Shown one piece after another: positions 1 through 8,993 of a DNA stretch of 64,000 bases. This DNA comes from Vulcanisaeta sp. JCM 16161 (GTDB taxonomy: Archaea > Thermoproteota > Thermoprotei > Thermoproteales > Thermocladiaceae). The notes beneath the pieces are model-generated. The model saw nothing but the letters and a program-made list of their open reading frames with translations, was not told where the DNA came from and made no database searches. Position numbers and translations under genes: made by a program. The number at the start of each line of letters is the position of its first letter. Position 1 is the stretch's first letter. The DNA lies in NCBI RefSeq assembly GCF_001316285.1, contig NZ_BBDO01000007.1:62001-126000 (forward strand). Reading direction: 5' to 3'.

Positions 1-1
1 C

Positions 2-554
2 CCACCGGCTGAGTATGAGAGGGTGGTAGCAGTCGCCGCAACGAGCGAGGGATTGAGTAGGTGGGAGATTGGTCGCCATAGGTGGCTGATTTACTGGCAA
101 TGTGGAACATGTCGAGGGAGGGCTTTAGGCAACTGTATGATCAAGTACCTGGTGGTAAGCCATCGTTTGAGGAGGCCTTTAGATTAACGGGTGGAAACCC
201 ATCATTACTAGCTAGGCTATACAGGGAGTCCTGGGACACGAACCTAGTCGCGAGGAAACTCGTTGAGGAGAAGAGGGTCACGCCGGGATTCGTGGCTAAA
301 TGGAGGAACTACCTTAAGGATATAATTGATGACCCAGACGCACTATGGCGCCCTGACGTACCCGAGGAATTAATCAATGAATTAACCAGGAGAAACCTAA
401 TACTTTACTTCATGCCGGACCGCGATGCAAGGCTGTGGATTGATGAACCACCGCCGGAGAAGGATCCGGAATTGGGGATTGTAGGTACGTGGCTTGGCAA
501 ACACCGCTACATAGGGAGGCTGTCAGGATTGTTCTTGAGGGTGCCGGGAAGTGA
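2..554 (+). CDS. AAA+ ATPase paralog 1 (5' end outside window, frameshifted)
   Basis: C-terminal half of an archaeal AAA-type ATPase; its P-loop lies before the window. From base 2 the frame reads PPAEYERVVAVAATSEG, the sensor-like stretch shared by all paralogs here. Near base 83 the frame breaks at TGGCT, where intact paralogs have TGGGCT (Trp-Ala), and resumes as ADLLAMWNMSREGF. A second single-base loss near 487 hides the normal tail (GRYVAWQTPLHREAV). Joined this way, it stops at 552-554 and overlaps the next paralog's GTG (551) in a GTGA junction, so it belongs to the same operon. Function unknown. The family resembles prokaryotic STAND/ATPase proteins of Thermoproteales. Both breaks are probably sequencing indels. 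Confidence 0.75.
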
Positions 555-1645
555 GGAGGGTTATACTCGACTTCGCCAACACTAAAGTCGAGTTCGCCGA
601 TAGAGAGCTCGCAATTAAGCAGGTCGAGGAGTGGGCTGATAAGGGCACGTACCCAGTCCAGGTTATCTATGGGCCTGAGGGCTGTGGTAAGACTGCCTGG
701 TTGCTTCAGTCTGTTGAGTTGCTTAAGGAGCTTGGCTTCGAGGTTATTTACGTTAACCCAATTAATAAGTTCACCATAGCTGAGTTCGGCATTGAGGGTT
801 TAAGGAATAGGTTCCTAAAGCTCGTTGAGGAGGCGATTAGTCAGAATGTATTGGCTAGGATTGCGTGGATAGCCTATGATACAGCCTATGAATTGGTTAA
901 GGTGACGAGGGGCAGGGTTGCGATCATTGTTGATGATGCATTCCAGGTGATTGGCGTTAAGGAGTCGGCAATGTACGTTAAGGCGCTGCTAAATTTGATA
1001 GAGTATCCACCTGAGCATTACGAGAGGATAATTACGATTGCTGCAACCAGTGAAGGATCCTCGAGGTTCGAGGTTGGTAAGCATAGGTGGGCTAACACGC
1101 TGGCCATGTGGAACCTGGGTAAGGAGGGATTCAAGCAATTATACGAGCAAGTGCCAGGCAGTAAGCCTAGCCTTGACGAGGCCTGGAAATTAACGGGTGG
1201 AAACCCAGGAATTCTAGAGGAGCTTTACAGGGCGAATTGGGATGTTGATAAGGTCATTGATAGGCTTATTGAGGGGAAGAGGCTTATGGCGTTCATAACC
1301 TCACTCAACCCCAGCGAGAGGGAGCTCATAATGAGGGCCCTAGACGACCCAGACATATTGATGAGTGGAAAAGGGATACCGCTACTCAACAGGCTAATCG
1401 AATTAAACCTAGCCCTAGACATACCCAGTAGGAAGCCATACCTATGGGTTGATGAGCCACCGCCAGAGAGGGACTTGGAACTTGGTATTGGACGCTATGT
1501 GGCTTGGCAGAGTCCATTACACAGAGAAGCCGTGAAGAGGGCGTTAGAGGCACCTAGCAGTAGGTTAATGGCCATGGTTACGGCGCCTATTGATTGCGAA
1601 TTGACGTGGGATTTTAAGCACCATAGACGTGGTGGAAAGGTTTGA
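551..1645 (+). CDS. AAA+ ATPase paralog 2
   Basis: A 364-residue P-loop ATPase. It starts at a GTG overlapping the previous stop and encodes MRR at the N-terminus, like its paralogs. Walker A GPEGCGKT is near residues 41-48, Walker B VAIIVDDAF near 125-133, and a TIAATSEG sensor-like strand follows. The C-terminal half carries the paralog-specific helical region (TGGNPGILEEL) and the shared YVAWQSPLHREAV signature. After that signature it has about 25 extra residues not found in the other copies, possibly a read-through caused by a lost base near the end. It is probably a cytoplasmic regulator or defence-type ATPase. Partner and substrate cannot be inferred. Confidence 0.85.
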   Translation: MRRVILDFANTKVEFADRELAIKQVEEWADKGTYPVQVIYGPEGCGKTAWLLQSVELLKELGFEVIYVNPINKFTIAEFGIEGLRNRFLKLVEEAISQNVLARIAWIAYDTAYELVKVTRGRVAIIVDDAFQVIGVKESAMYVKALLNLIEYPPEHYERIITIAATSEGSSRFEVGKHRWANTLAMWNLGKEGFKQLYEQVPGSKPSLDEAWKLTGGNPGILEELYRANWDVDKVIDRLIEGKRLMAFITSLNPSERELIMRALDDPDILMSGKGIPLLNRLIELNLALDIPSRKPYLWVDEPPPERDLELGIGRYVAWQSPLHREAVKRALEAPSSRLMAMVTAPIDCELTWDFKHHRRGGKV

Positions 1646-1682
1646 TTAAACCCTTTAGAAAGCCATCAATAATTGGCGGTGT

Positions 1683-2897
1683 ATGAGGAGACTCACTATT
1701 AGGAATATTGGTCCAATTAGTAAGGCCGATATTGAGATAACGCCCTGGGTTATCATAGTCGGTGGTAACGCCTCGGGGAAAACCATAATATCAACAATTC
1801 ACTACCTAACCCTCTTCCAATCAGCACCGTCAATGCCCTGGAGAATTAACCTAGGCACCATTAGAGCGGGGGTGCAGGAGACCTCAATAAGTGTTAAGGA
1901 ATTGATAGAAGAAAACCGTGAATTATTCAAGCAATTATTAACCAATGAGATAAGGAGATTATTCAATGCGGAGCCACATGGGCTGGTTAAGATCGGTGAG
2001 GATGAGGGTAGGATAGAGGTAATTACTGACTCGTTGGTGTTAAGCGTCATTATTGATAGGCGGGGTAATGCCGTGGGGTTTGACGTGAATGGTGATAGGA
2101 AGTTGAGCGTAATCATAGAATACGCAAAGAGCAACTACACACAATGCATCTCAAGTGGAGTTGTTGAGGATGGCCAGTACAGGGTCTCAGTCATGGGTAG
2201 CAACACCGACTGCGCGGCGCACATAATAGGGTCTTACGTACTGAGCCGGGCATTTGGCGATACATGGTCCCCAGCCGCCTTCCTAGCCACTGAGAGGATC
2301 GCCATCTTAGCCCTGCACCCAGGCATTATGAGGCTAATCCTAACTCCAGAACCAGTGACCATAAGCAAACCATTACCATTATTAATGGACTTCCTAAGGT
2401 GGATTGCGCCCGGTGAGTATAGGGAGGAATTGAGTGGGTTGACAATAACATACCAACCAAGCGCAATAACGATTAGATCTGGTGGAGGTAACATACCGCC
2501 ATCGCTGGTCTCGACCGGGATATACCAAGCATTCGCAATAGAGGCTGTGGCGAGGAACCCCATCGTGAGGACGATGATTATTGAAGAGCCGGAAATAAAC
2601 CTACACGCAGACGCCGAAATAAGGATGGTGAGGTACCTAGCCAGTATAAGGGATAAGAACATGTTCGTAACAACGCACAGCGAGTGGATGGTGATGGGCA
2701 TAGCCCATGAATTAAATAGGCAGGGGAGGCTAAAGGATCTAAGGATCTACGAGATTAGGAATGGCAATGTCGTTGAAGTACCCATTGGGAAGAATGGCGA
2801 GGTGGAGGCCCTAGAAACAATAACGCCGGTCCGGGAAGAATACCTAAGGGAAATTATTGAGGAGGTGCTCAGTAATGAGCAAGGTAATAACCATTAA
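1683..2897 (+). CDS. ABC-type / OLD-like ATPase (AAA_15/AAA_21)
   Basis: A 404-residue SMC/ABC-like ATPase of the class found in OLD, Septu and PARIS-type defence modules. Walker A GGNASGKT lies at residues 27-34 after an N-terminal MRRLTIRNIGPI strand. The ABC signature region (VSTGIYQAF) comes near 280, Walker B with D-loop MIIEEPEINLHA near 298-309, and the H-loop TTHSE near 330. No TOPRIM or other nuclease domain is visible after the ATPase, so a nuclease would have to be supplied in trans. Its 3' end overlaps the next small gene, implying translational coupling. It sits inside the tandem ATPase array and is unrelated in fold class to those paralogs. Confidence 0.85.
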   Translation: MRRLTIRNIGPISKADIEITPWVIIVGGNASGKTIISTIHYLTLFQSAPSMPWRINLGTIRAGVQETSISVKELIEENRELFKQLLTNEIRRLFNAEPHGLVKIGEDEGRIEVITDSLVLSVIIDRRGNAVGFDVNGDRKLSVIIEYAKSNYTQCISSGVVEDGQYRVSVMGSNTDCAAHIIGSYVLSRAFGDTWSPAAFLATERIAILALHPGIMRLILTPEPVTISKPLPLLMDFLRWIAPGEYREELSGLTITYQPSAITIRSGGGNIPPSLVSTGIYQAFAIEAVARNPIVRTMIIEEPEINLHADAEIRMVRYLASIRDKNMFVTTHSEWMVMGIAHELNRQGRLKDLRIYEIRNGNVVEVPIGKNGEVEALETITPVREEYLREIIEEVLSNEQGNNH

Positions 2898-3261
2898 TGG
2901 AAACATCGCATGCATTAAATACGACTTAGTATGTGGCAAGGGCGTAGACGCACTATGCACGGACTACACAAAGGCACCAACAAGCGATAATATATACCTA
3001 GTCGAGATTAAGGGCAAGAACCTAACCAATGCGATAGAGAATATCGAGAAGACCCTGAAGAGAGATCCCAACACAGGCTGTGGGCTTGTATTAAAACCCC
3101 GAGAAGTATTCATAGTGTATGACGGGAACACACCCAAGAGTCAGCAGTATGAGTCGTTAAAGATCCAATTAATGGTTAAGTACAAACTCGTTATAAGTGA
3201 AATACCATTTAATGAAGCCAATAAACACCCAATACCAAGCACAGCATTAACGCTAGGCTGA
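2875..3261 (+). CDS. small PD-(D/E)xK-like partner protein
   Basis: A 128-residue protein with its ATG at 2875, after an AGGAGGTG ribosome-binding site inside the preceding ATPase gene; an in-frame TTG at 2857 is less likely. The segment YDLVCGKGVDALCTDY followed by IYLVEIKGK resembles the D...(D/E)xK core of PD-(D/E)xK nucleases: an acidic residue, then a beta strand ending VEIKGK, then a helix (NLTNAIENIEKTL). It overlaps the ABC-type ATPase gene by 23 bases, so the two probably act together as an ATPase/effector module. The nuclease assignment is an inference from the motif only. No database search was possible. Confidence 0.6.
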   Translation: MSKVITINGNIACIKYDLVCGKGVDALCTDYTKAPTSDNIYLVEIKGKNLTNAIENIEKTLKRDPNTGCGLVLKPREVFIVYDGNTPKSQQYESLKIQLMVKYKLVISEIPFNEANKHPIPSTALTLG

Positions 3262-3442
3262 GAAACCTAAAGTAAAACCATGAAGCCCTCGAAAGACCAT
3301 TACTGAAACCAACCAGTGAGGATTACATGGCCGTGATCGCCGCGACAATCCTCGTAAAGGAGCCAATAAATAAAGTTGAGGAGCTTGAGCTAGGGACAAA
3401 GCGGAATTAAGGGCATCAGTAAGGCAAATGTACCAGGACACG
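3262..3442. other. gene remnant between module and next ATPase
   Basis: About 180 bases without an intact gene. On the plus strand, roughly 3310-3410 reads as a short open stretch (DYMAVIAATILVKEP then VEELELG) ending in TAA. It looks like the C-terminal tail of a lost gene, of unknown family. Confidence 0.35.
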
Positions 3443-4455
3443 ATGAGGAGGATTAGGCTTAGCTTCGCCAATACCCAGGTGGAATTCGTTGATAGGGAGA
3501 AAGCCCTTGGACAGGTTAGGGATTGGGCTGAGAAGGGCACTTTCCCGGTGCAAGTTGTTTATGGTCCTGAGGGTTGTGGCAAGACTGCCTGGCTCCTACA
3601 GTCTGTGGAACTCCTTAAGGAACTCGGCTTCGACGTTATCTACATCAATATACCCAACAAGGAGGTTCTTGCTGAGTTCAGTATCACTGATTTACGGAGT
3701 AGGTTCCTCACACTGGCGAGAGAAGCCATTGCCCAGAACGCCCTTGGTAAATTGGCTTGGCTGGCCTTCGACATGGCCAAGGAGTTAATTAAATTAACGA
3801 GGGGCAAAATAGCGGTCATCGTTGATGATGCATTCCAGGTAATCGGCGTTAAGGAGTCGGCATTGTATGTAAAGGCACTGCTAAACCTCATTGAATACCC
3901 ACCGGAAATGTACGAGAGGATAATTACGATAGCAGCAACGAGCGAGGGCGTCTCAAGGCGCGAGATCGGCAGACACACGTGGCTGAGATAATGCCGATAT
4001 GGAACATGCCCAGGGAAGGATTCAGGCAACTCTATGAGCAGGTGCCCGGAGATAAGCCGGGCTTCGAGGAGGTATGGAGGTTGACCGGTGGAAACCCGAG
4101 GATTCTCGAGGAATTATACAGGGCTGGTTGGAACACCGACAGGGTGATTGAGGGGTTCATTAGGGGGAGGGGCATCGACATACTCATTAACTCATTAAGC
4201 GGTAGCGAGAAGCGCGTATTGGCGGAGACTGTGGATGACCCAGACGCATTATTCACGAGGGAGGGAGTACCGTTAATGGACAAATTAATAGAACTGAACC
4301 TGGTACTCGACATATCGGACAGGAAGCCATACCTATGGATTGATGAACCACCGCCAGAGAAGGATCCTGAGCTGGGCATTGGTAGGCGTGTTGCGTGGCA
4401 AACGCCACTACACAGGGAAGCCATCAGGAGGGCATTAGAGGGTGTTAGGCCATGA
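3443..4455 (+). CDS. AAA+ ATPase paralog 3 (frameshifted)
   Basis: Full-length paralog apart from one frame break. I choose the ATG at 3443, which gives the conserved MRRIRL N-terminus and starts ATGAGGAGG like its neighbours. Walker A GPEGCGKT, Walker B IAVIVDDAF and TIAATSEG are present in the first part. The frame breaks near 3980 at TGGCT where the family has TGGGCT, exactly the same alignment position as in paralog 1. The second part (from about 3979) continues with MPIWNMPREGF and ends in the HREAIRRALEG tail. The stop overlaps the next ATG (4452). If the break is real, the protein splits into an ATPase core and a C-terminal domain. Confidence 0.8.
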
Positions 4456-5471
4456 GGAGGATTAAACTGCCCCTAGCACAGGGACTACAGGTTGACTTCG
4501 TTGATAGGGATCTTGCCCTTAGGCGTGTTGAGGATTGGGTTGATAGGGGTATGAGGCTTGTGGAGGTGGTCTACGGACCAGAGGGCTGCGGAAAAACCGC
4601 ATGGCTCCTTCAATCAGCGGAGTTGCTCAGAGAATTGGGCTTTGACGTTGTTTACGTTAATCCCATTGATAGGGAGGTCCTCGCCGAGTTTAGTGTTAAG
4701 GAGTTGAGGGGGGAGTTCATGAGGCTTGTTAGGGAGGTCATTAGCCAAAATGCCCTTGGTAGGTTGGCTTGGTTGGCCTTCGACATGGCTAAGGAGTTGA
4801 TTAAGGCAACAAGAGGCAAAATAGCCGTAATAGTTGACGACGCCTTCCAAATACTCGGCGTAAAGGAATCAGCAATATACGTAAAGGCTTTGTTGAACCT
4901 AATCGAATACCCACCCGAGAGGTATGAGAAAATACTAACCATAGTAGCCACCAGTGAGGGCGTTTCGAGGCGTGAAATAGGTAGGCATGAGTGGGCAAAC
5001 CTAAGACCCATGTGGAACATGGCGAGGGAGGGCCTCAAGCAACTATACGAACAAATACCGGGAAGTAAGCCGGGCTTCGAGGAGGTTTGGAAAATAACCG
5101 GAGGTAACCCAAGGATGCTGGGGAGCCTTTATGAGGCTAATTGGGACGTTAATAAGGTGGTTAATGATATAATTAACAGGAAGAGGCTGAGAACATTTGT
5201 ATCAACCCTCCCAGGCAACGAAAGAGCCTGGCTTTTAGAGGCTGTTGAGGATCCAGATACGTTATTCACTAGGGAGAGGATACCCCTAATGGATAGGCTC
5301 GTCGAATTAAACCTAATAATCGACGACATACCCGAAAGAGATGAATACCAATGGGTTGATGAGCCACCGCCTGGGAGGGACTTGGAGCTGGGCATTGGGA
5401 AGTACGTCGCATGGCAAAGCCCACTCCACAGAGAGGCCGTTAGAAGAACGCTGGAGGAGGTTAGGCCGTGA
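4452..5471 (+). CDS. AAA+ ATPase paralog 4
   Basis: Intact 339-residue paralog. Walker A GPEGCGKT near residues 43-50, Walker B IAVIVDDAF near 125-133, then TIVATSEG and the YVAWQSPLHREAV tail. It starts with an ATG overlapping the stop of paralog 3 and its own stop overlaps the GTG of paralog 5, so four genes form one transcription unit. Bases 4704-4915 are identical to 5717-5928 in the next gene, including all synonymous sites, while flanking sequence has diverged. This points to recent gene conversion. The C-terminal region between about residues 215 and 300 is the most divergent part relative to the other copies. Confidence 0.88.
   Translation: MRRIKLPLAQGLQVDFVDRDLALRRVEDWVDRGMRLVEVVYGPEGCGKTAWLLQSAELLRELGFDVVYVNPIDREVLAEFSVKELRGEFMRLVREVISQNALGRLAWLAFDMAKELIKATRGKIAVIVDDAFQILGVKESAIYVKALLNLIEYPPERYEKILTIVATSEGVSRREIGRHEWANLRPMWNMAREGLKQLYEQIPGSKPGFEEVWKITGGNPRMLGSLYEANWDVNKVVNDIINRKRLRTFVSTLPGNERAWLLEAVEDPDTLFTRERIPLMDRLVELNLIIDDIPERDEYQWVDEPPPGRDLELGIGKYVAWQSPLHREAVRRTLEEVRP
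4704..4915 (+). repeat. gene-conversion tract, copy A
   Basis: 212 bases identical to 5717-5928 (offset 1013), spanning the codons from just after the P-loop domain to beyond Walker B. I compared the two base by base and saw no difference inside the tract; the first mismatch downstream is at 4916/5929. Identical third codon positions, next to diverged flanks, indicate recent recombination between the tandem genes. Confidence 0.85.
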
Positions 5472-6472
5472 GGAGGATCAGACTCAGATTCGCAGGTAGG
5501 GAAGTCGAGTTCGTTAATAGGGAGCAAGCCCTCAGGCTCATTGAGGATTGGGCCGAGAGGGGCACATACCCTGTTCAGGTGGTTTATGGTCCTGAGGGTT
5601 GTGGCAAGACTGCCTGGCTCCTACAGTCTGCTGAATTCCTTAAGGAGCTTGGCTTTGAGGTGATTTACGTAAACCCAATTAATAAGGAGGTTCTTGCTGA
5701 GTTGAGCATTGTTGATTTGAGGGGGGAGTTCATGAGGCTTGTTAGGGAGGTCATTAGCCAAAATGCCCTTGGTAGGTTGGCTTGGTTGGCCTTCGACATG
5801 GCTAAGGAGTTGATTAAGGCAACAAGAGGCAAAATAGCCGTAATAGTTGACGACGCCTTCCAAATACTCGGCGTAAAGGAATCAGCAATATACGTAAAGG
5901 CTTTGTTGAACCTAATCGAATACCCACCAGAAAGCTACGAAAGGATAGTCACCATAGCAGCCACGAGTGAGGGCGTTAGCCTGAGGGAGATCGGACGCCA
6001 CAGGTGGGCCTGGTCAACCCCCATGTGGAACATGGCGAAGGACAGCTTTAAACAATTATACGATCAAATACCCAGCAACAAGCCACCATTCGAAGAGGTC
6101 TGGAAAACAACCGGAGGGAACCCAGCAATGCTAGAGAATCTATACAAAGTTGACTGGAACATAGACGAGGTAGTGAACAAGCTCATTAAGGAGAAGGACC
6201 TATCACACAGCTTCATTAAGAAGTGGTCAAACCACCTAGGGGAGGCCGTTAATGACCCTGACTACCTATGGTTCAACGCGCCCGAGGAACTAATTAATGA
6301 GCTCATCGAGAGAAACCTCATCCTATACTTCCTACCCAAGAGAGACCCAAACCAGTGGATAGACCAACCACCACCAGAGAGGGACCCAGAACTCGGTATT
6401 GGGAAGTATGTGGCATGGCAAACACCGCTACACAGGGAGGCAGTGAGAAAAGCGCTACGGGAATTAACATGA
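5468..6472 (+). CDS. AAA+ ATPase paralog 5
   Basis: Intact 334-residue paralog and last gene of the array. Walker A GPEGCGKT at 41-48 and Walker B IAVIVDDAF at 123-131. Its C-terminal module (around KKWSNHLGEAVNDPDYLW and APEELINELIERN) resembles paralog 1 rather than paralog 4, while its core is identical to paralog 4 over 212 bases. The gene is therefore a mosaic, with one ATPase core and exchangeable C-terminal modules. It starts with GTGAGGAGG overlapping the previous stop. Function unknown. Confidence 0.88.
   Translation: MRRIRLRFAGREVEFVNREQALRLIEDWAERGTYPVQVVYGPEGCGKTAWLLQSAEFLKELGFEVIYVNPINKEVLAELSIVDLRGEFMRLVREVISQNALGRLAWLAFDMAKELIKATRGKIAVIVDDAFQILGVKESAIYVKALLNLIEYPPESYERIVTIAATSEGVSLREIGRHRWAWSTPMWNMAKDSFKQLYDQIPSNKPPFEEVWKTTGGNPAMLENLYKVDWNIDEVVNKLIKEKDLSHSFIKKWSNHLGEAVNDPDYLWFNAPEELINELIERNLILYFLPKRDPNQWIDQPPPERDPELGIGKYVAWQTPLHREAVRKALRELT
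5717..5928 (+). repeat. gene-conversion tract, copy B
   Basis: Partner of 4704-4915, with 212 identical bases inside paralog 5. A second, shorter shared tract covers the P-loop codons: about 46 identical bases near 3559 in paralog 3 and 5586 in paralog 5. Confidence 0.85.
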
Positions 6473-6515
6473 TGACCTCGATCAGACTAGGCCCGAGGCG
6501 CCAACGAGACAATGA

Positions 6516-6525
6516 CTATTTAAAC
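6516..6525 (+). promoter_or_regulatory. TATA box (box A) of PaREP1 gene
   Basis: CTATTTAAAC lies 24-33 bases before the ATG at 6549, the spacing expected of an archaeal promoter driving a leaderless transcript. No ribosome-binding site is visible in between. Confidence 0.6.
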
Positions 6526-6548
6526 CCATGGCAATTAAATGAACCAGC

Positions 6549-7106
6549 ATGAACACAGAAGCCCTTGAGAGGCCTTTGCCTAAGCCGAGTATGGAGGACT
6601 ACATTAATGCTAGGCTTTTGGAGGCCTTGATCGAGGCTAGATTGGCCCTTGAGTTCCTAGGCAAGGGCTTGGTGAGGAACGCGGCCGGCAAGGCCTTCCA
6701 GGCATGGAGGGCCTTGTTGGCTGCCTTACTGAGGCTCGAGCTTGATAAGCTAATCCAGGTTGCAAGGACTGAGGAGGAGAGGAATTGGCTAGTCAATAGG
6801 GCTGTTCCAAGGGTTCCAACAACGAGGATGGTTAGGCTATCACAAATGCTCGAGGAGGTTGGCCATGAGAGGCTGTCATTCATAACCGACAGGGCGCTCA
6901 ACCTACATGATTATCAATACAATGGGCCAGACCCAGACCTAGCCCTATCAAAATTCAGGGATAGGCAGGAGGCGGCAACAGCAGTAATAAGCCTCATAAG
7001 GGAGTTGATAAAACGAATAGAGGAGCTGAAGGGCAGAGTAAAGTGGAACGAAGAACTGGAAAAGGCGCTCAAGGAACTCAAGGATCTATTGGGCGTTCCA
7101 TCATAA
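6549..7106 (+). CDS. PaREP1 family protein (HEPN-like), copy 1
   Basis: 185-residue member of the archaeal PaREP1 family, recognisable from GLVRNAAGKAFQAWRALLAAL, VGHERLSF and the HDYQYNGPDPDLALSKF block. PaREP1 belongs to the HEPN/KNTase_C-like helical proteins. Many HEPN proteins are RNases or nucleotidyltransferase partners, but I see no clear RxxxxH dyad here, so activity is not claimed. The last 40 residues are highly charged and probably coiled coil. A paralog on the minus strand (33943-34504) shares the first 50 bases exactly. The gene follows the ATPase array with its own promoter. Confidence 0.85.
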   Translation: MNTEALERPLPKPSMEDYINARLLEALIEARLALEFLGKGLVRNAAGKAFQAWRALLAALLRLELDKLIQVARTEEERNWLVNRAVPRVPTTRMVRLSQMLEEVGHERLSFITDRALNLHDYQYNGPDPDLALSKFRDRQEAATAVISLIRELIKRIEELKGRVKWNEELEKALKELKDLLGVPS

Positions 7107-7203
7107 GTACTGTGGCTATTGTAGCTGGTATGCTGGACCGAAGACACTTAATATTATATTACATTAAATAAGGCGTATCTAACGAAATACCTGACAGGCT
7201 TAA

Positions 7204-7852
7204 ATGTCATCATTATTCTATAGGATTGGTGTTTACATAGCAAGTAAGTTGGGGCTTTATGAAGAGAGAAACATTAAATATTATTTAATAATGAATAGAT
7301 ATATTAGGGATAGTAAGTTAATCCTTGATGCAGGTTGCGGCGGCGGCTTCTTTAGCAGAACATTGAGCAATCAGGGACATGTTGTTATAGCATTGGATAT
7401 TGAGTATAACGTTGTTAAAAACGTGATTGGGAATAACATTGAACGAATCCAAGCAGATGCGCAAATGATGCCCTTTAGGGATAACTCCGTAAACAGTATA
7501 CTTGCAATATCACTTATTGAACATTTACCACAACCTAATAAATTCATTCAAGAATCACAAAGAATACTTAAGAGAGGCAGTTATTTAATAATACAAATAC
7601 CGAATTTACAATACATAATAGAACCACACACTAAATGGCCAATAATATACGTATTACCTAATAAATTAAGGCAGGTAATAGCCATAAAGCAGGGCTATTA
7701 CATAAACTTCGAAGTAACGATAAAAAAACATAATAAAGCAAGCACAACAAAAGAAACTACAATTAATAAAAACATACGACATATACCATAGCACAATAAT
7801 GAAACTATTACCCTGGCCGCCATCTAAAATTCTAATATTCAAGAAACCATGA
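7204..7852 (+). CDS. class I SAM-dependent methyltransferase
   Basis: About 216 residues. Motif I LDAGCGGGF lies near residues 41-49, followed by an acidic residue after strand 2 (ALDIEYN), motif DAQMMPF and the SLIEHLPQP post-motif typical of UbiE/Met_tra_11-type methyltransferases. One reading frame ends at 7791, but a lost base in the seven-A run near 7728 restores a longer frame with a natural tail ending FKKP at 7852. That tail overlaps the next ATG (7849). The gene opens the glycan island and probably methylates a sugar or lipid intermediate. The substrate is unknown. Confidence 0.7.
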
Positions 7853-8091
7853 GGATAATCCACGTAGCCCCTCTCTACACGCCTGTTATTGGTGGTGTTG
7901 AGGATGTGGTTAAGCATATAGCCGAGTACATGGCTAGGAGGGGGCATGAGGTTTATGTAGTGACCTATAATAGGCTTAGGAGGGGTGGTGTTGGCTCACT
8001 GCCCAGGGAGGAGTTGATTAATGGTGTTAAGGTCATTAGGCTCAAGCCAACCATAACCTGGAGCCGTGAATCGCATGAATCTAAGCGGTGA
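7849..8091 (+). pseudogene. truncated GT4 glycosyltransferase (N-terminal fragment)
   Basis: 80 residues equivalent to the first quarter of a GT-B/GT4 glycosyltransferase: MRIIHVAPLYTPVIGGVEDVV then EYMARRGHEVYVVT and EELINGVKVIRLKP. It stops abruptly and the next gene begins within 20 bases, so the catalytic C-terminal domain is absent rather than frameshifted. The fragment is very like the N-terminus of the full GT4 at 8990. It is a deletion remnant. Confidence 0.75.
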
Positions 8092-8109
8092 AAGGTAGAG
8101 GTGGATAGC

Positions 8110-8993
8110 ATGAGCGATTCACTATGCGTGTTAATACCGTCATACAATAGGGCAAATATTATAGGGTTGACATTACCCACATGGCTTAGGTCAAGGTGGG
8201 TATCCAGGGCTATTATCGTTGCCGAGTCAATGAGGGAGGAGGAAGTTGGCAAGTATGAGGAGGTCTTATCTAAATTAAATAAGGCTTATAATGGTAAAAT
8301 AACATATGTATTAGGCAGGGGAAGGTCAGGCTCAGTAAACGCGAGAAACAAACTACTGAAACTTGCCACGGAATGCAACTGCAGATACGCAGTAATGGCT
8401 GATGATGACTACGTATTACCAAGCCCAGAATACCCGGCTAGGATGGCTAGGTGGCTTAGGATAAAGGACGTAGGGGCGGTTGGAGGCAGGGTAGTTATGG
8501 TGAATAAACGCATGGTAGACCCAGACTTCTTCCTAAACGCGCCAATACCGATAGCAGACGCATTAACAAAGATACTCGGCTATATTCTCCTAGACGTAAG
8601 AAATGGGCCAAGATACGCCGAATACTTAACACCCTTCTACATGATTAAACAGGATCTAATTGGCAAAGTCCAGTATAGCGGGGAATACCTAGGCACCGCC
8701 TTCAGGGAGGAGAGTGATGTTCACGAGCAAATTAAACGACTAGGCTATAGGCTAATCATCGATCCCCAGGTCTACGTATACCACCTGGGTCTAGAATATG
8801 GAGGAAACAGGCAGAAATGCCGATGAGGGATAGGATGTACTGGAAGGCGAGAAACCATACGAGGTTCATAAGGAAGTGGTTTAGGCAACCGTTAGAAACC
8901 TGGTACCTAATAACCGGCGCCTTAATACTAACACTATACAGACCCTGGCACCTACCAGCAATATTAAAGGGAGTACGTGAAGGGTTAAGATGA
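8110..8993 (+). CDS. GT2 family glycosyltransferase
   Basis: About 294 residues once one break near 8815 is repaired. The N-terminus LCVLIPSYNRANI is the GT-A nucleotide-binding start, and MADDDYVLP carries the DxD-type metal-binding motif. A second acidic patch (FREESDVHEQI) matches the acceptor/ED motif, followed by the usual VYVYHLG strand. After the frameshift the C-terminus reads MPMRDRMYWKARNHTRF and a hydrophobic stretch. I choose the ATG at 8110 (MSDSLCVL) over an upstream GTG. The stop overlaps the ATG of the next glycosyltransferase. It likely acts on the cytoplasmic face of the membrane in glycan assembly. Confidence 0.75.

Noticed and set aside
3979..4455. Separate gene for the C-terminal half of ATPase paralog 3
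   Set aside because: The start is only the frame created by one missing G; the family reads through here in intact copies.
4614..5863. Two minus-strand ORFs with identical N-termini (4614-4850 and 5621-5863)
   Set aside because: They are antisense shadows of the gene-conversion tract in the ATPase paralogs.
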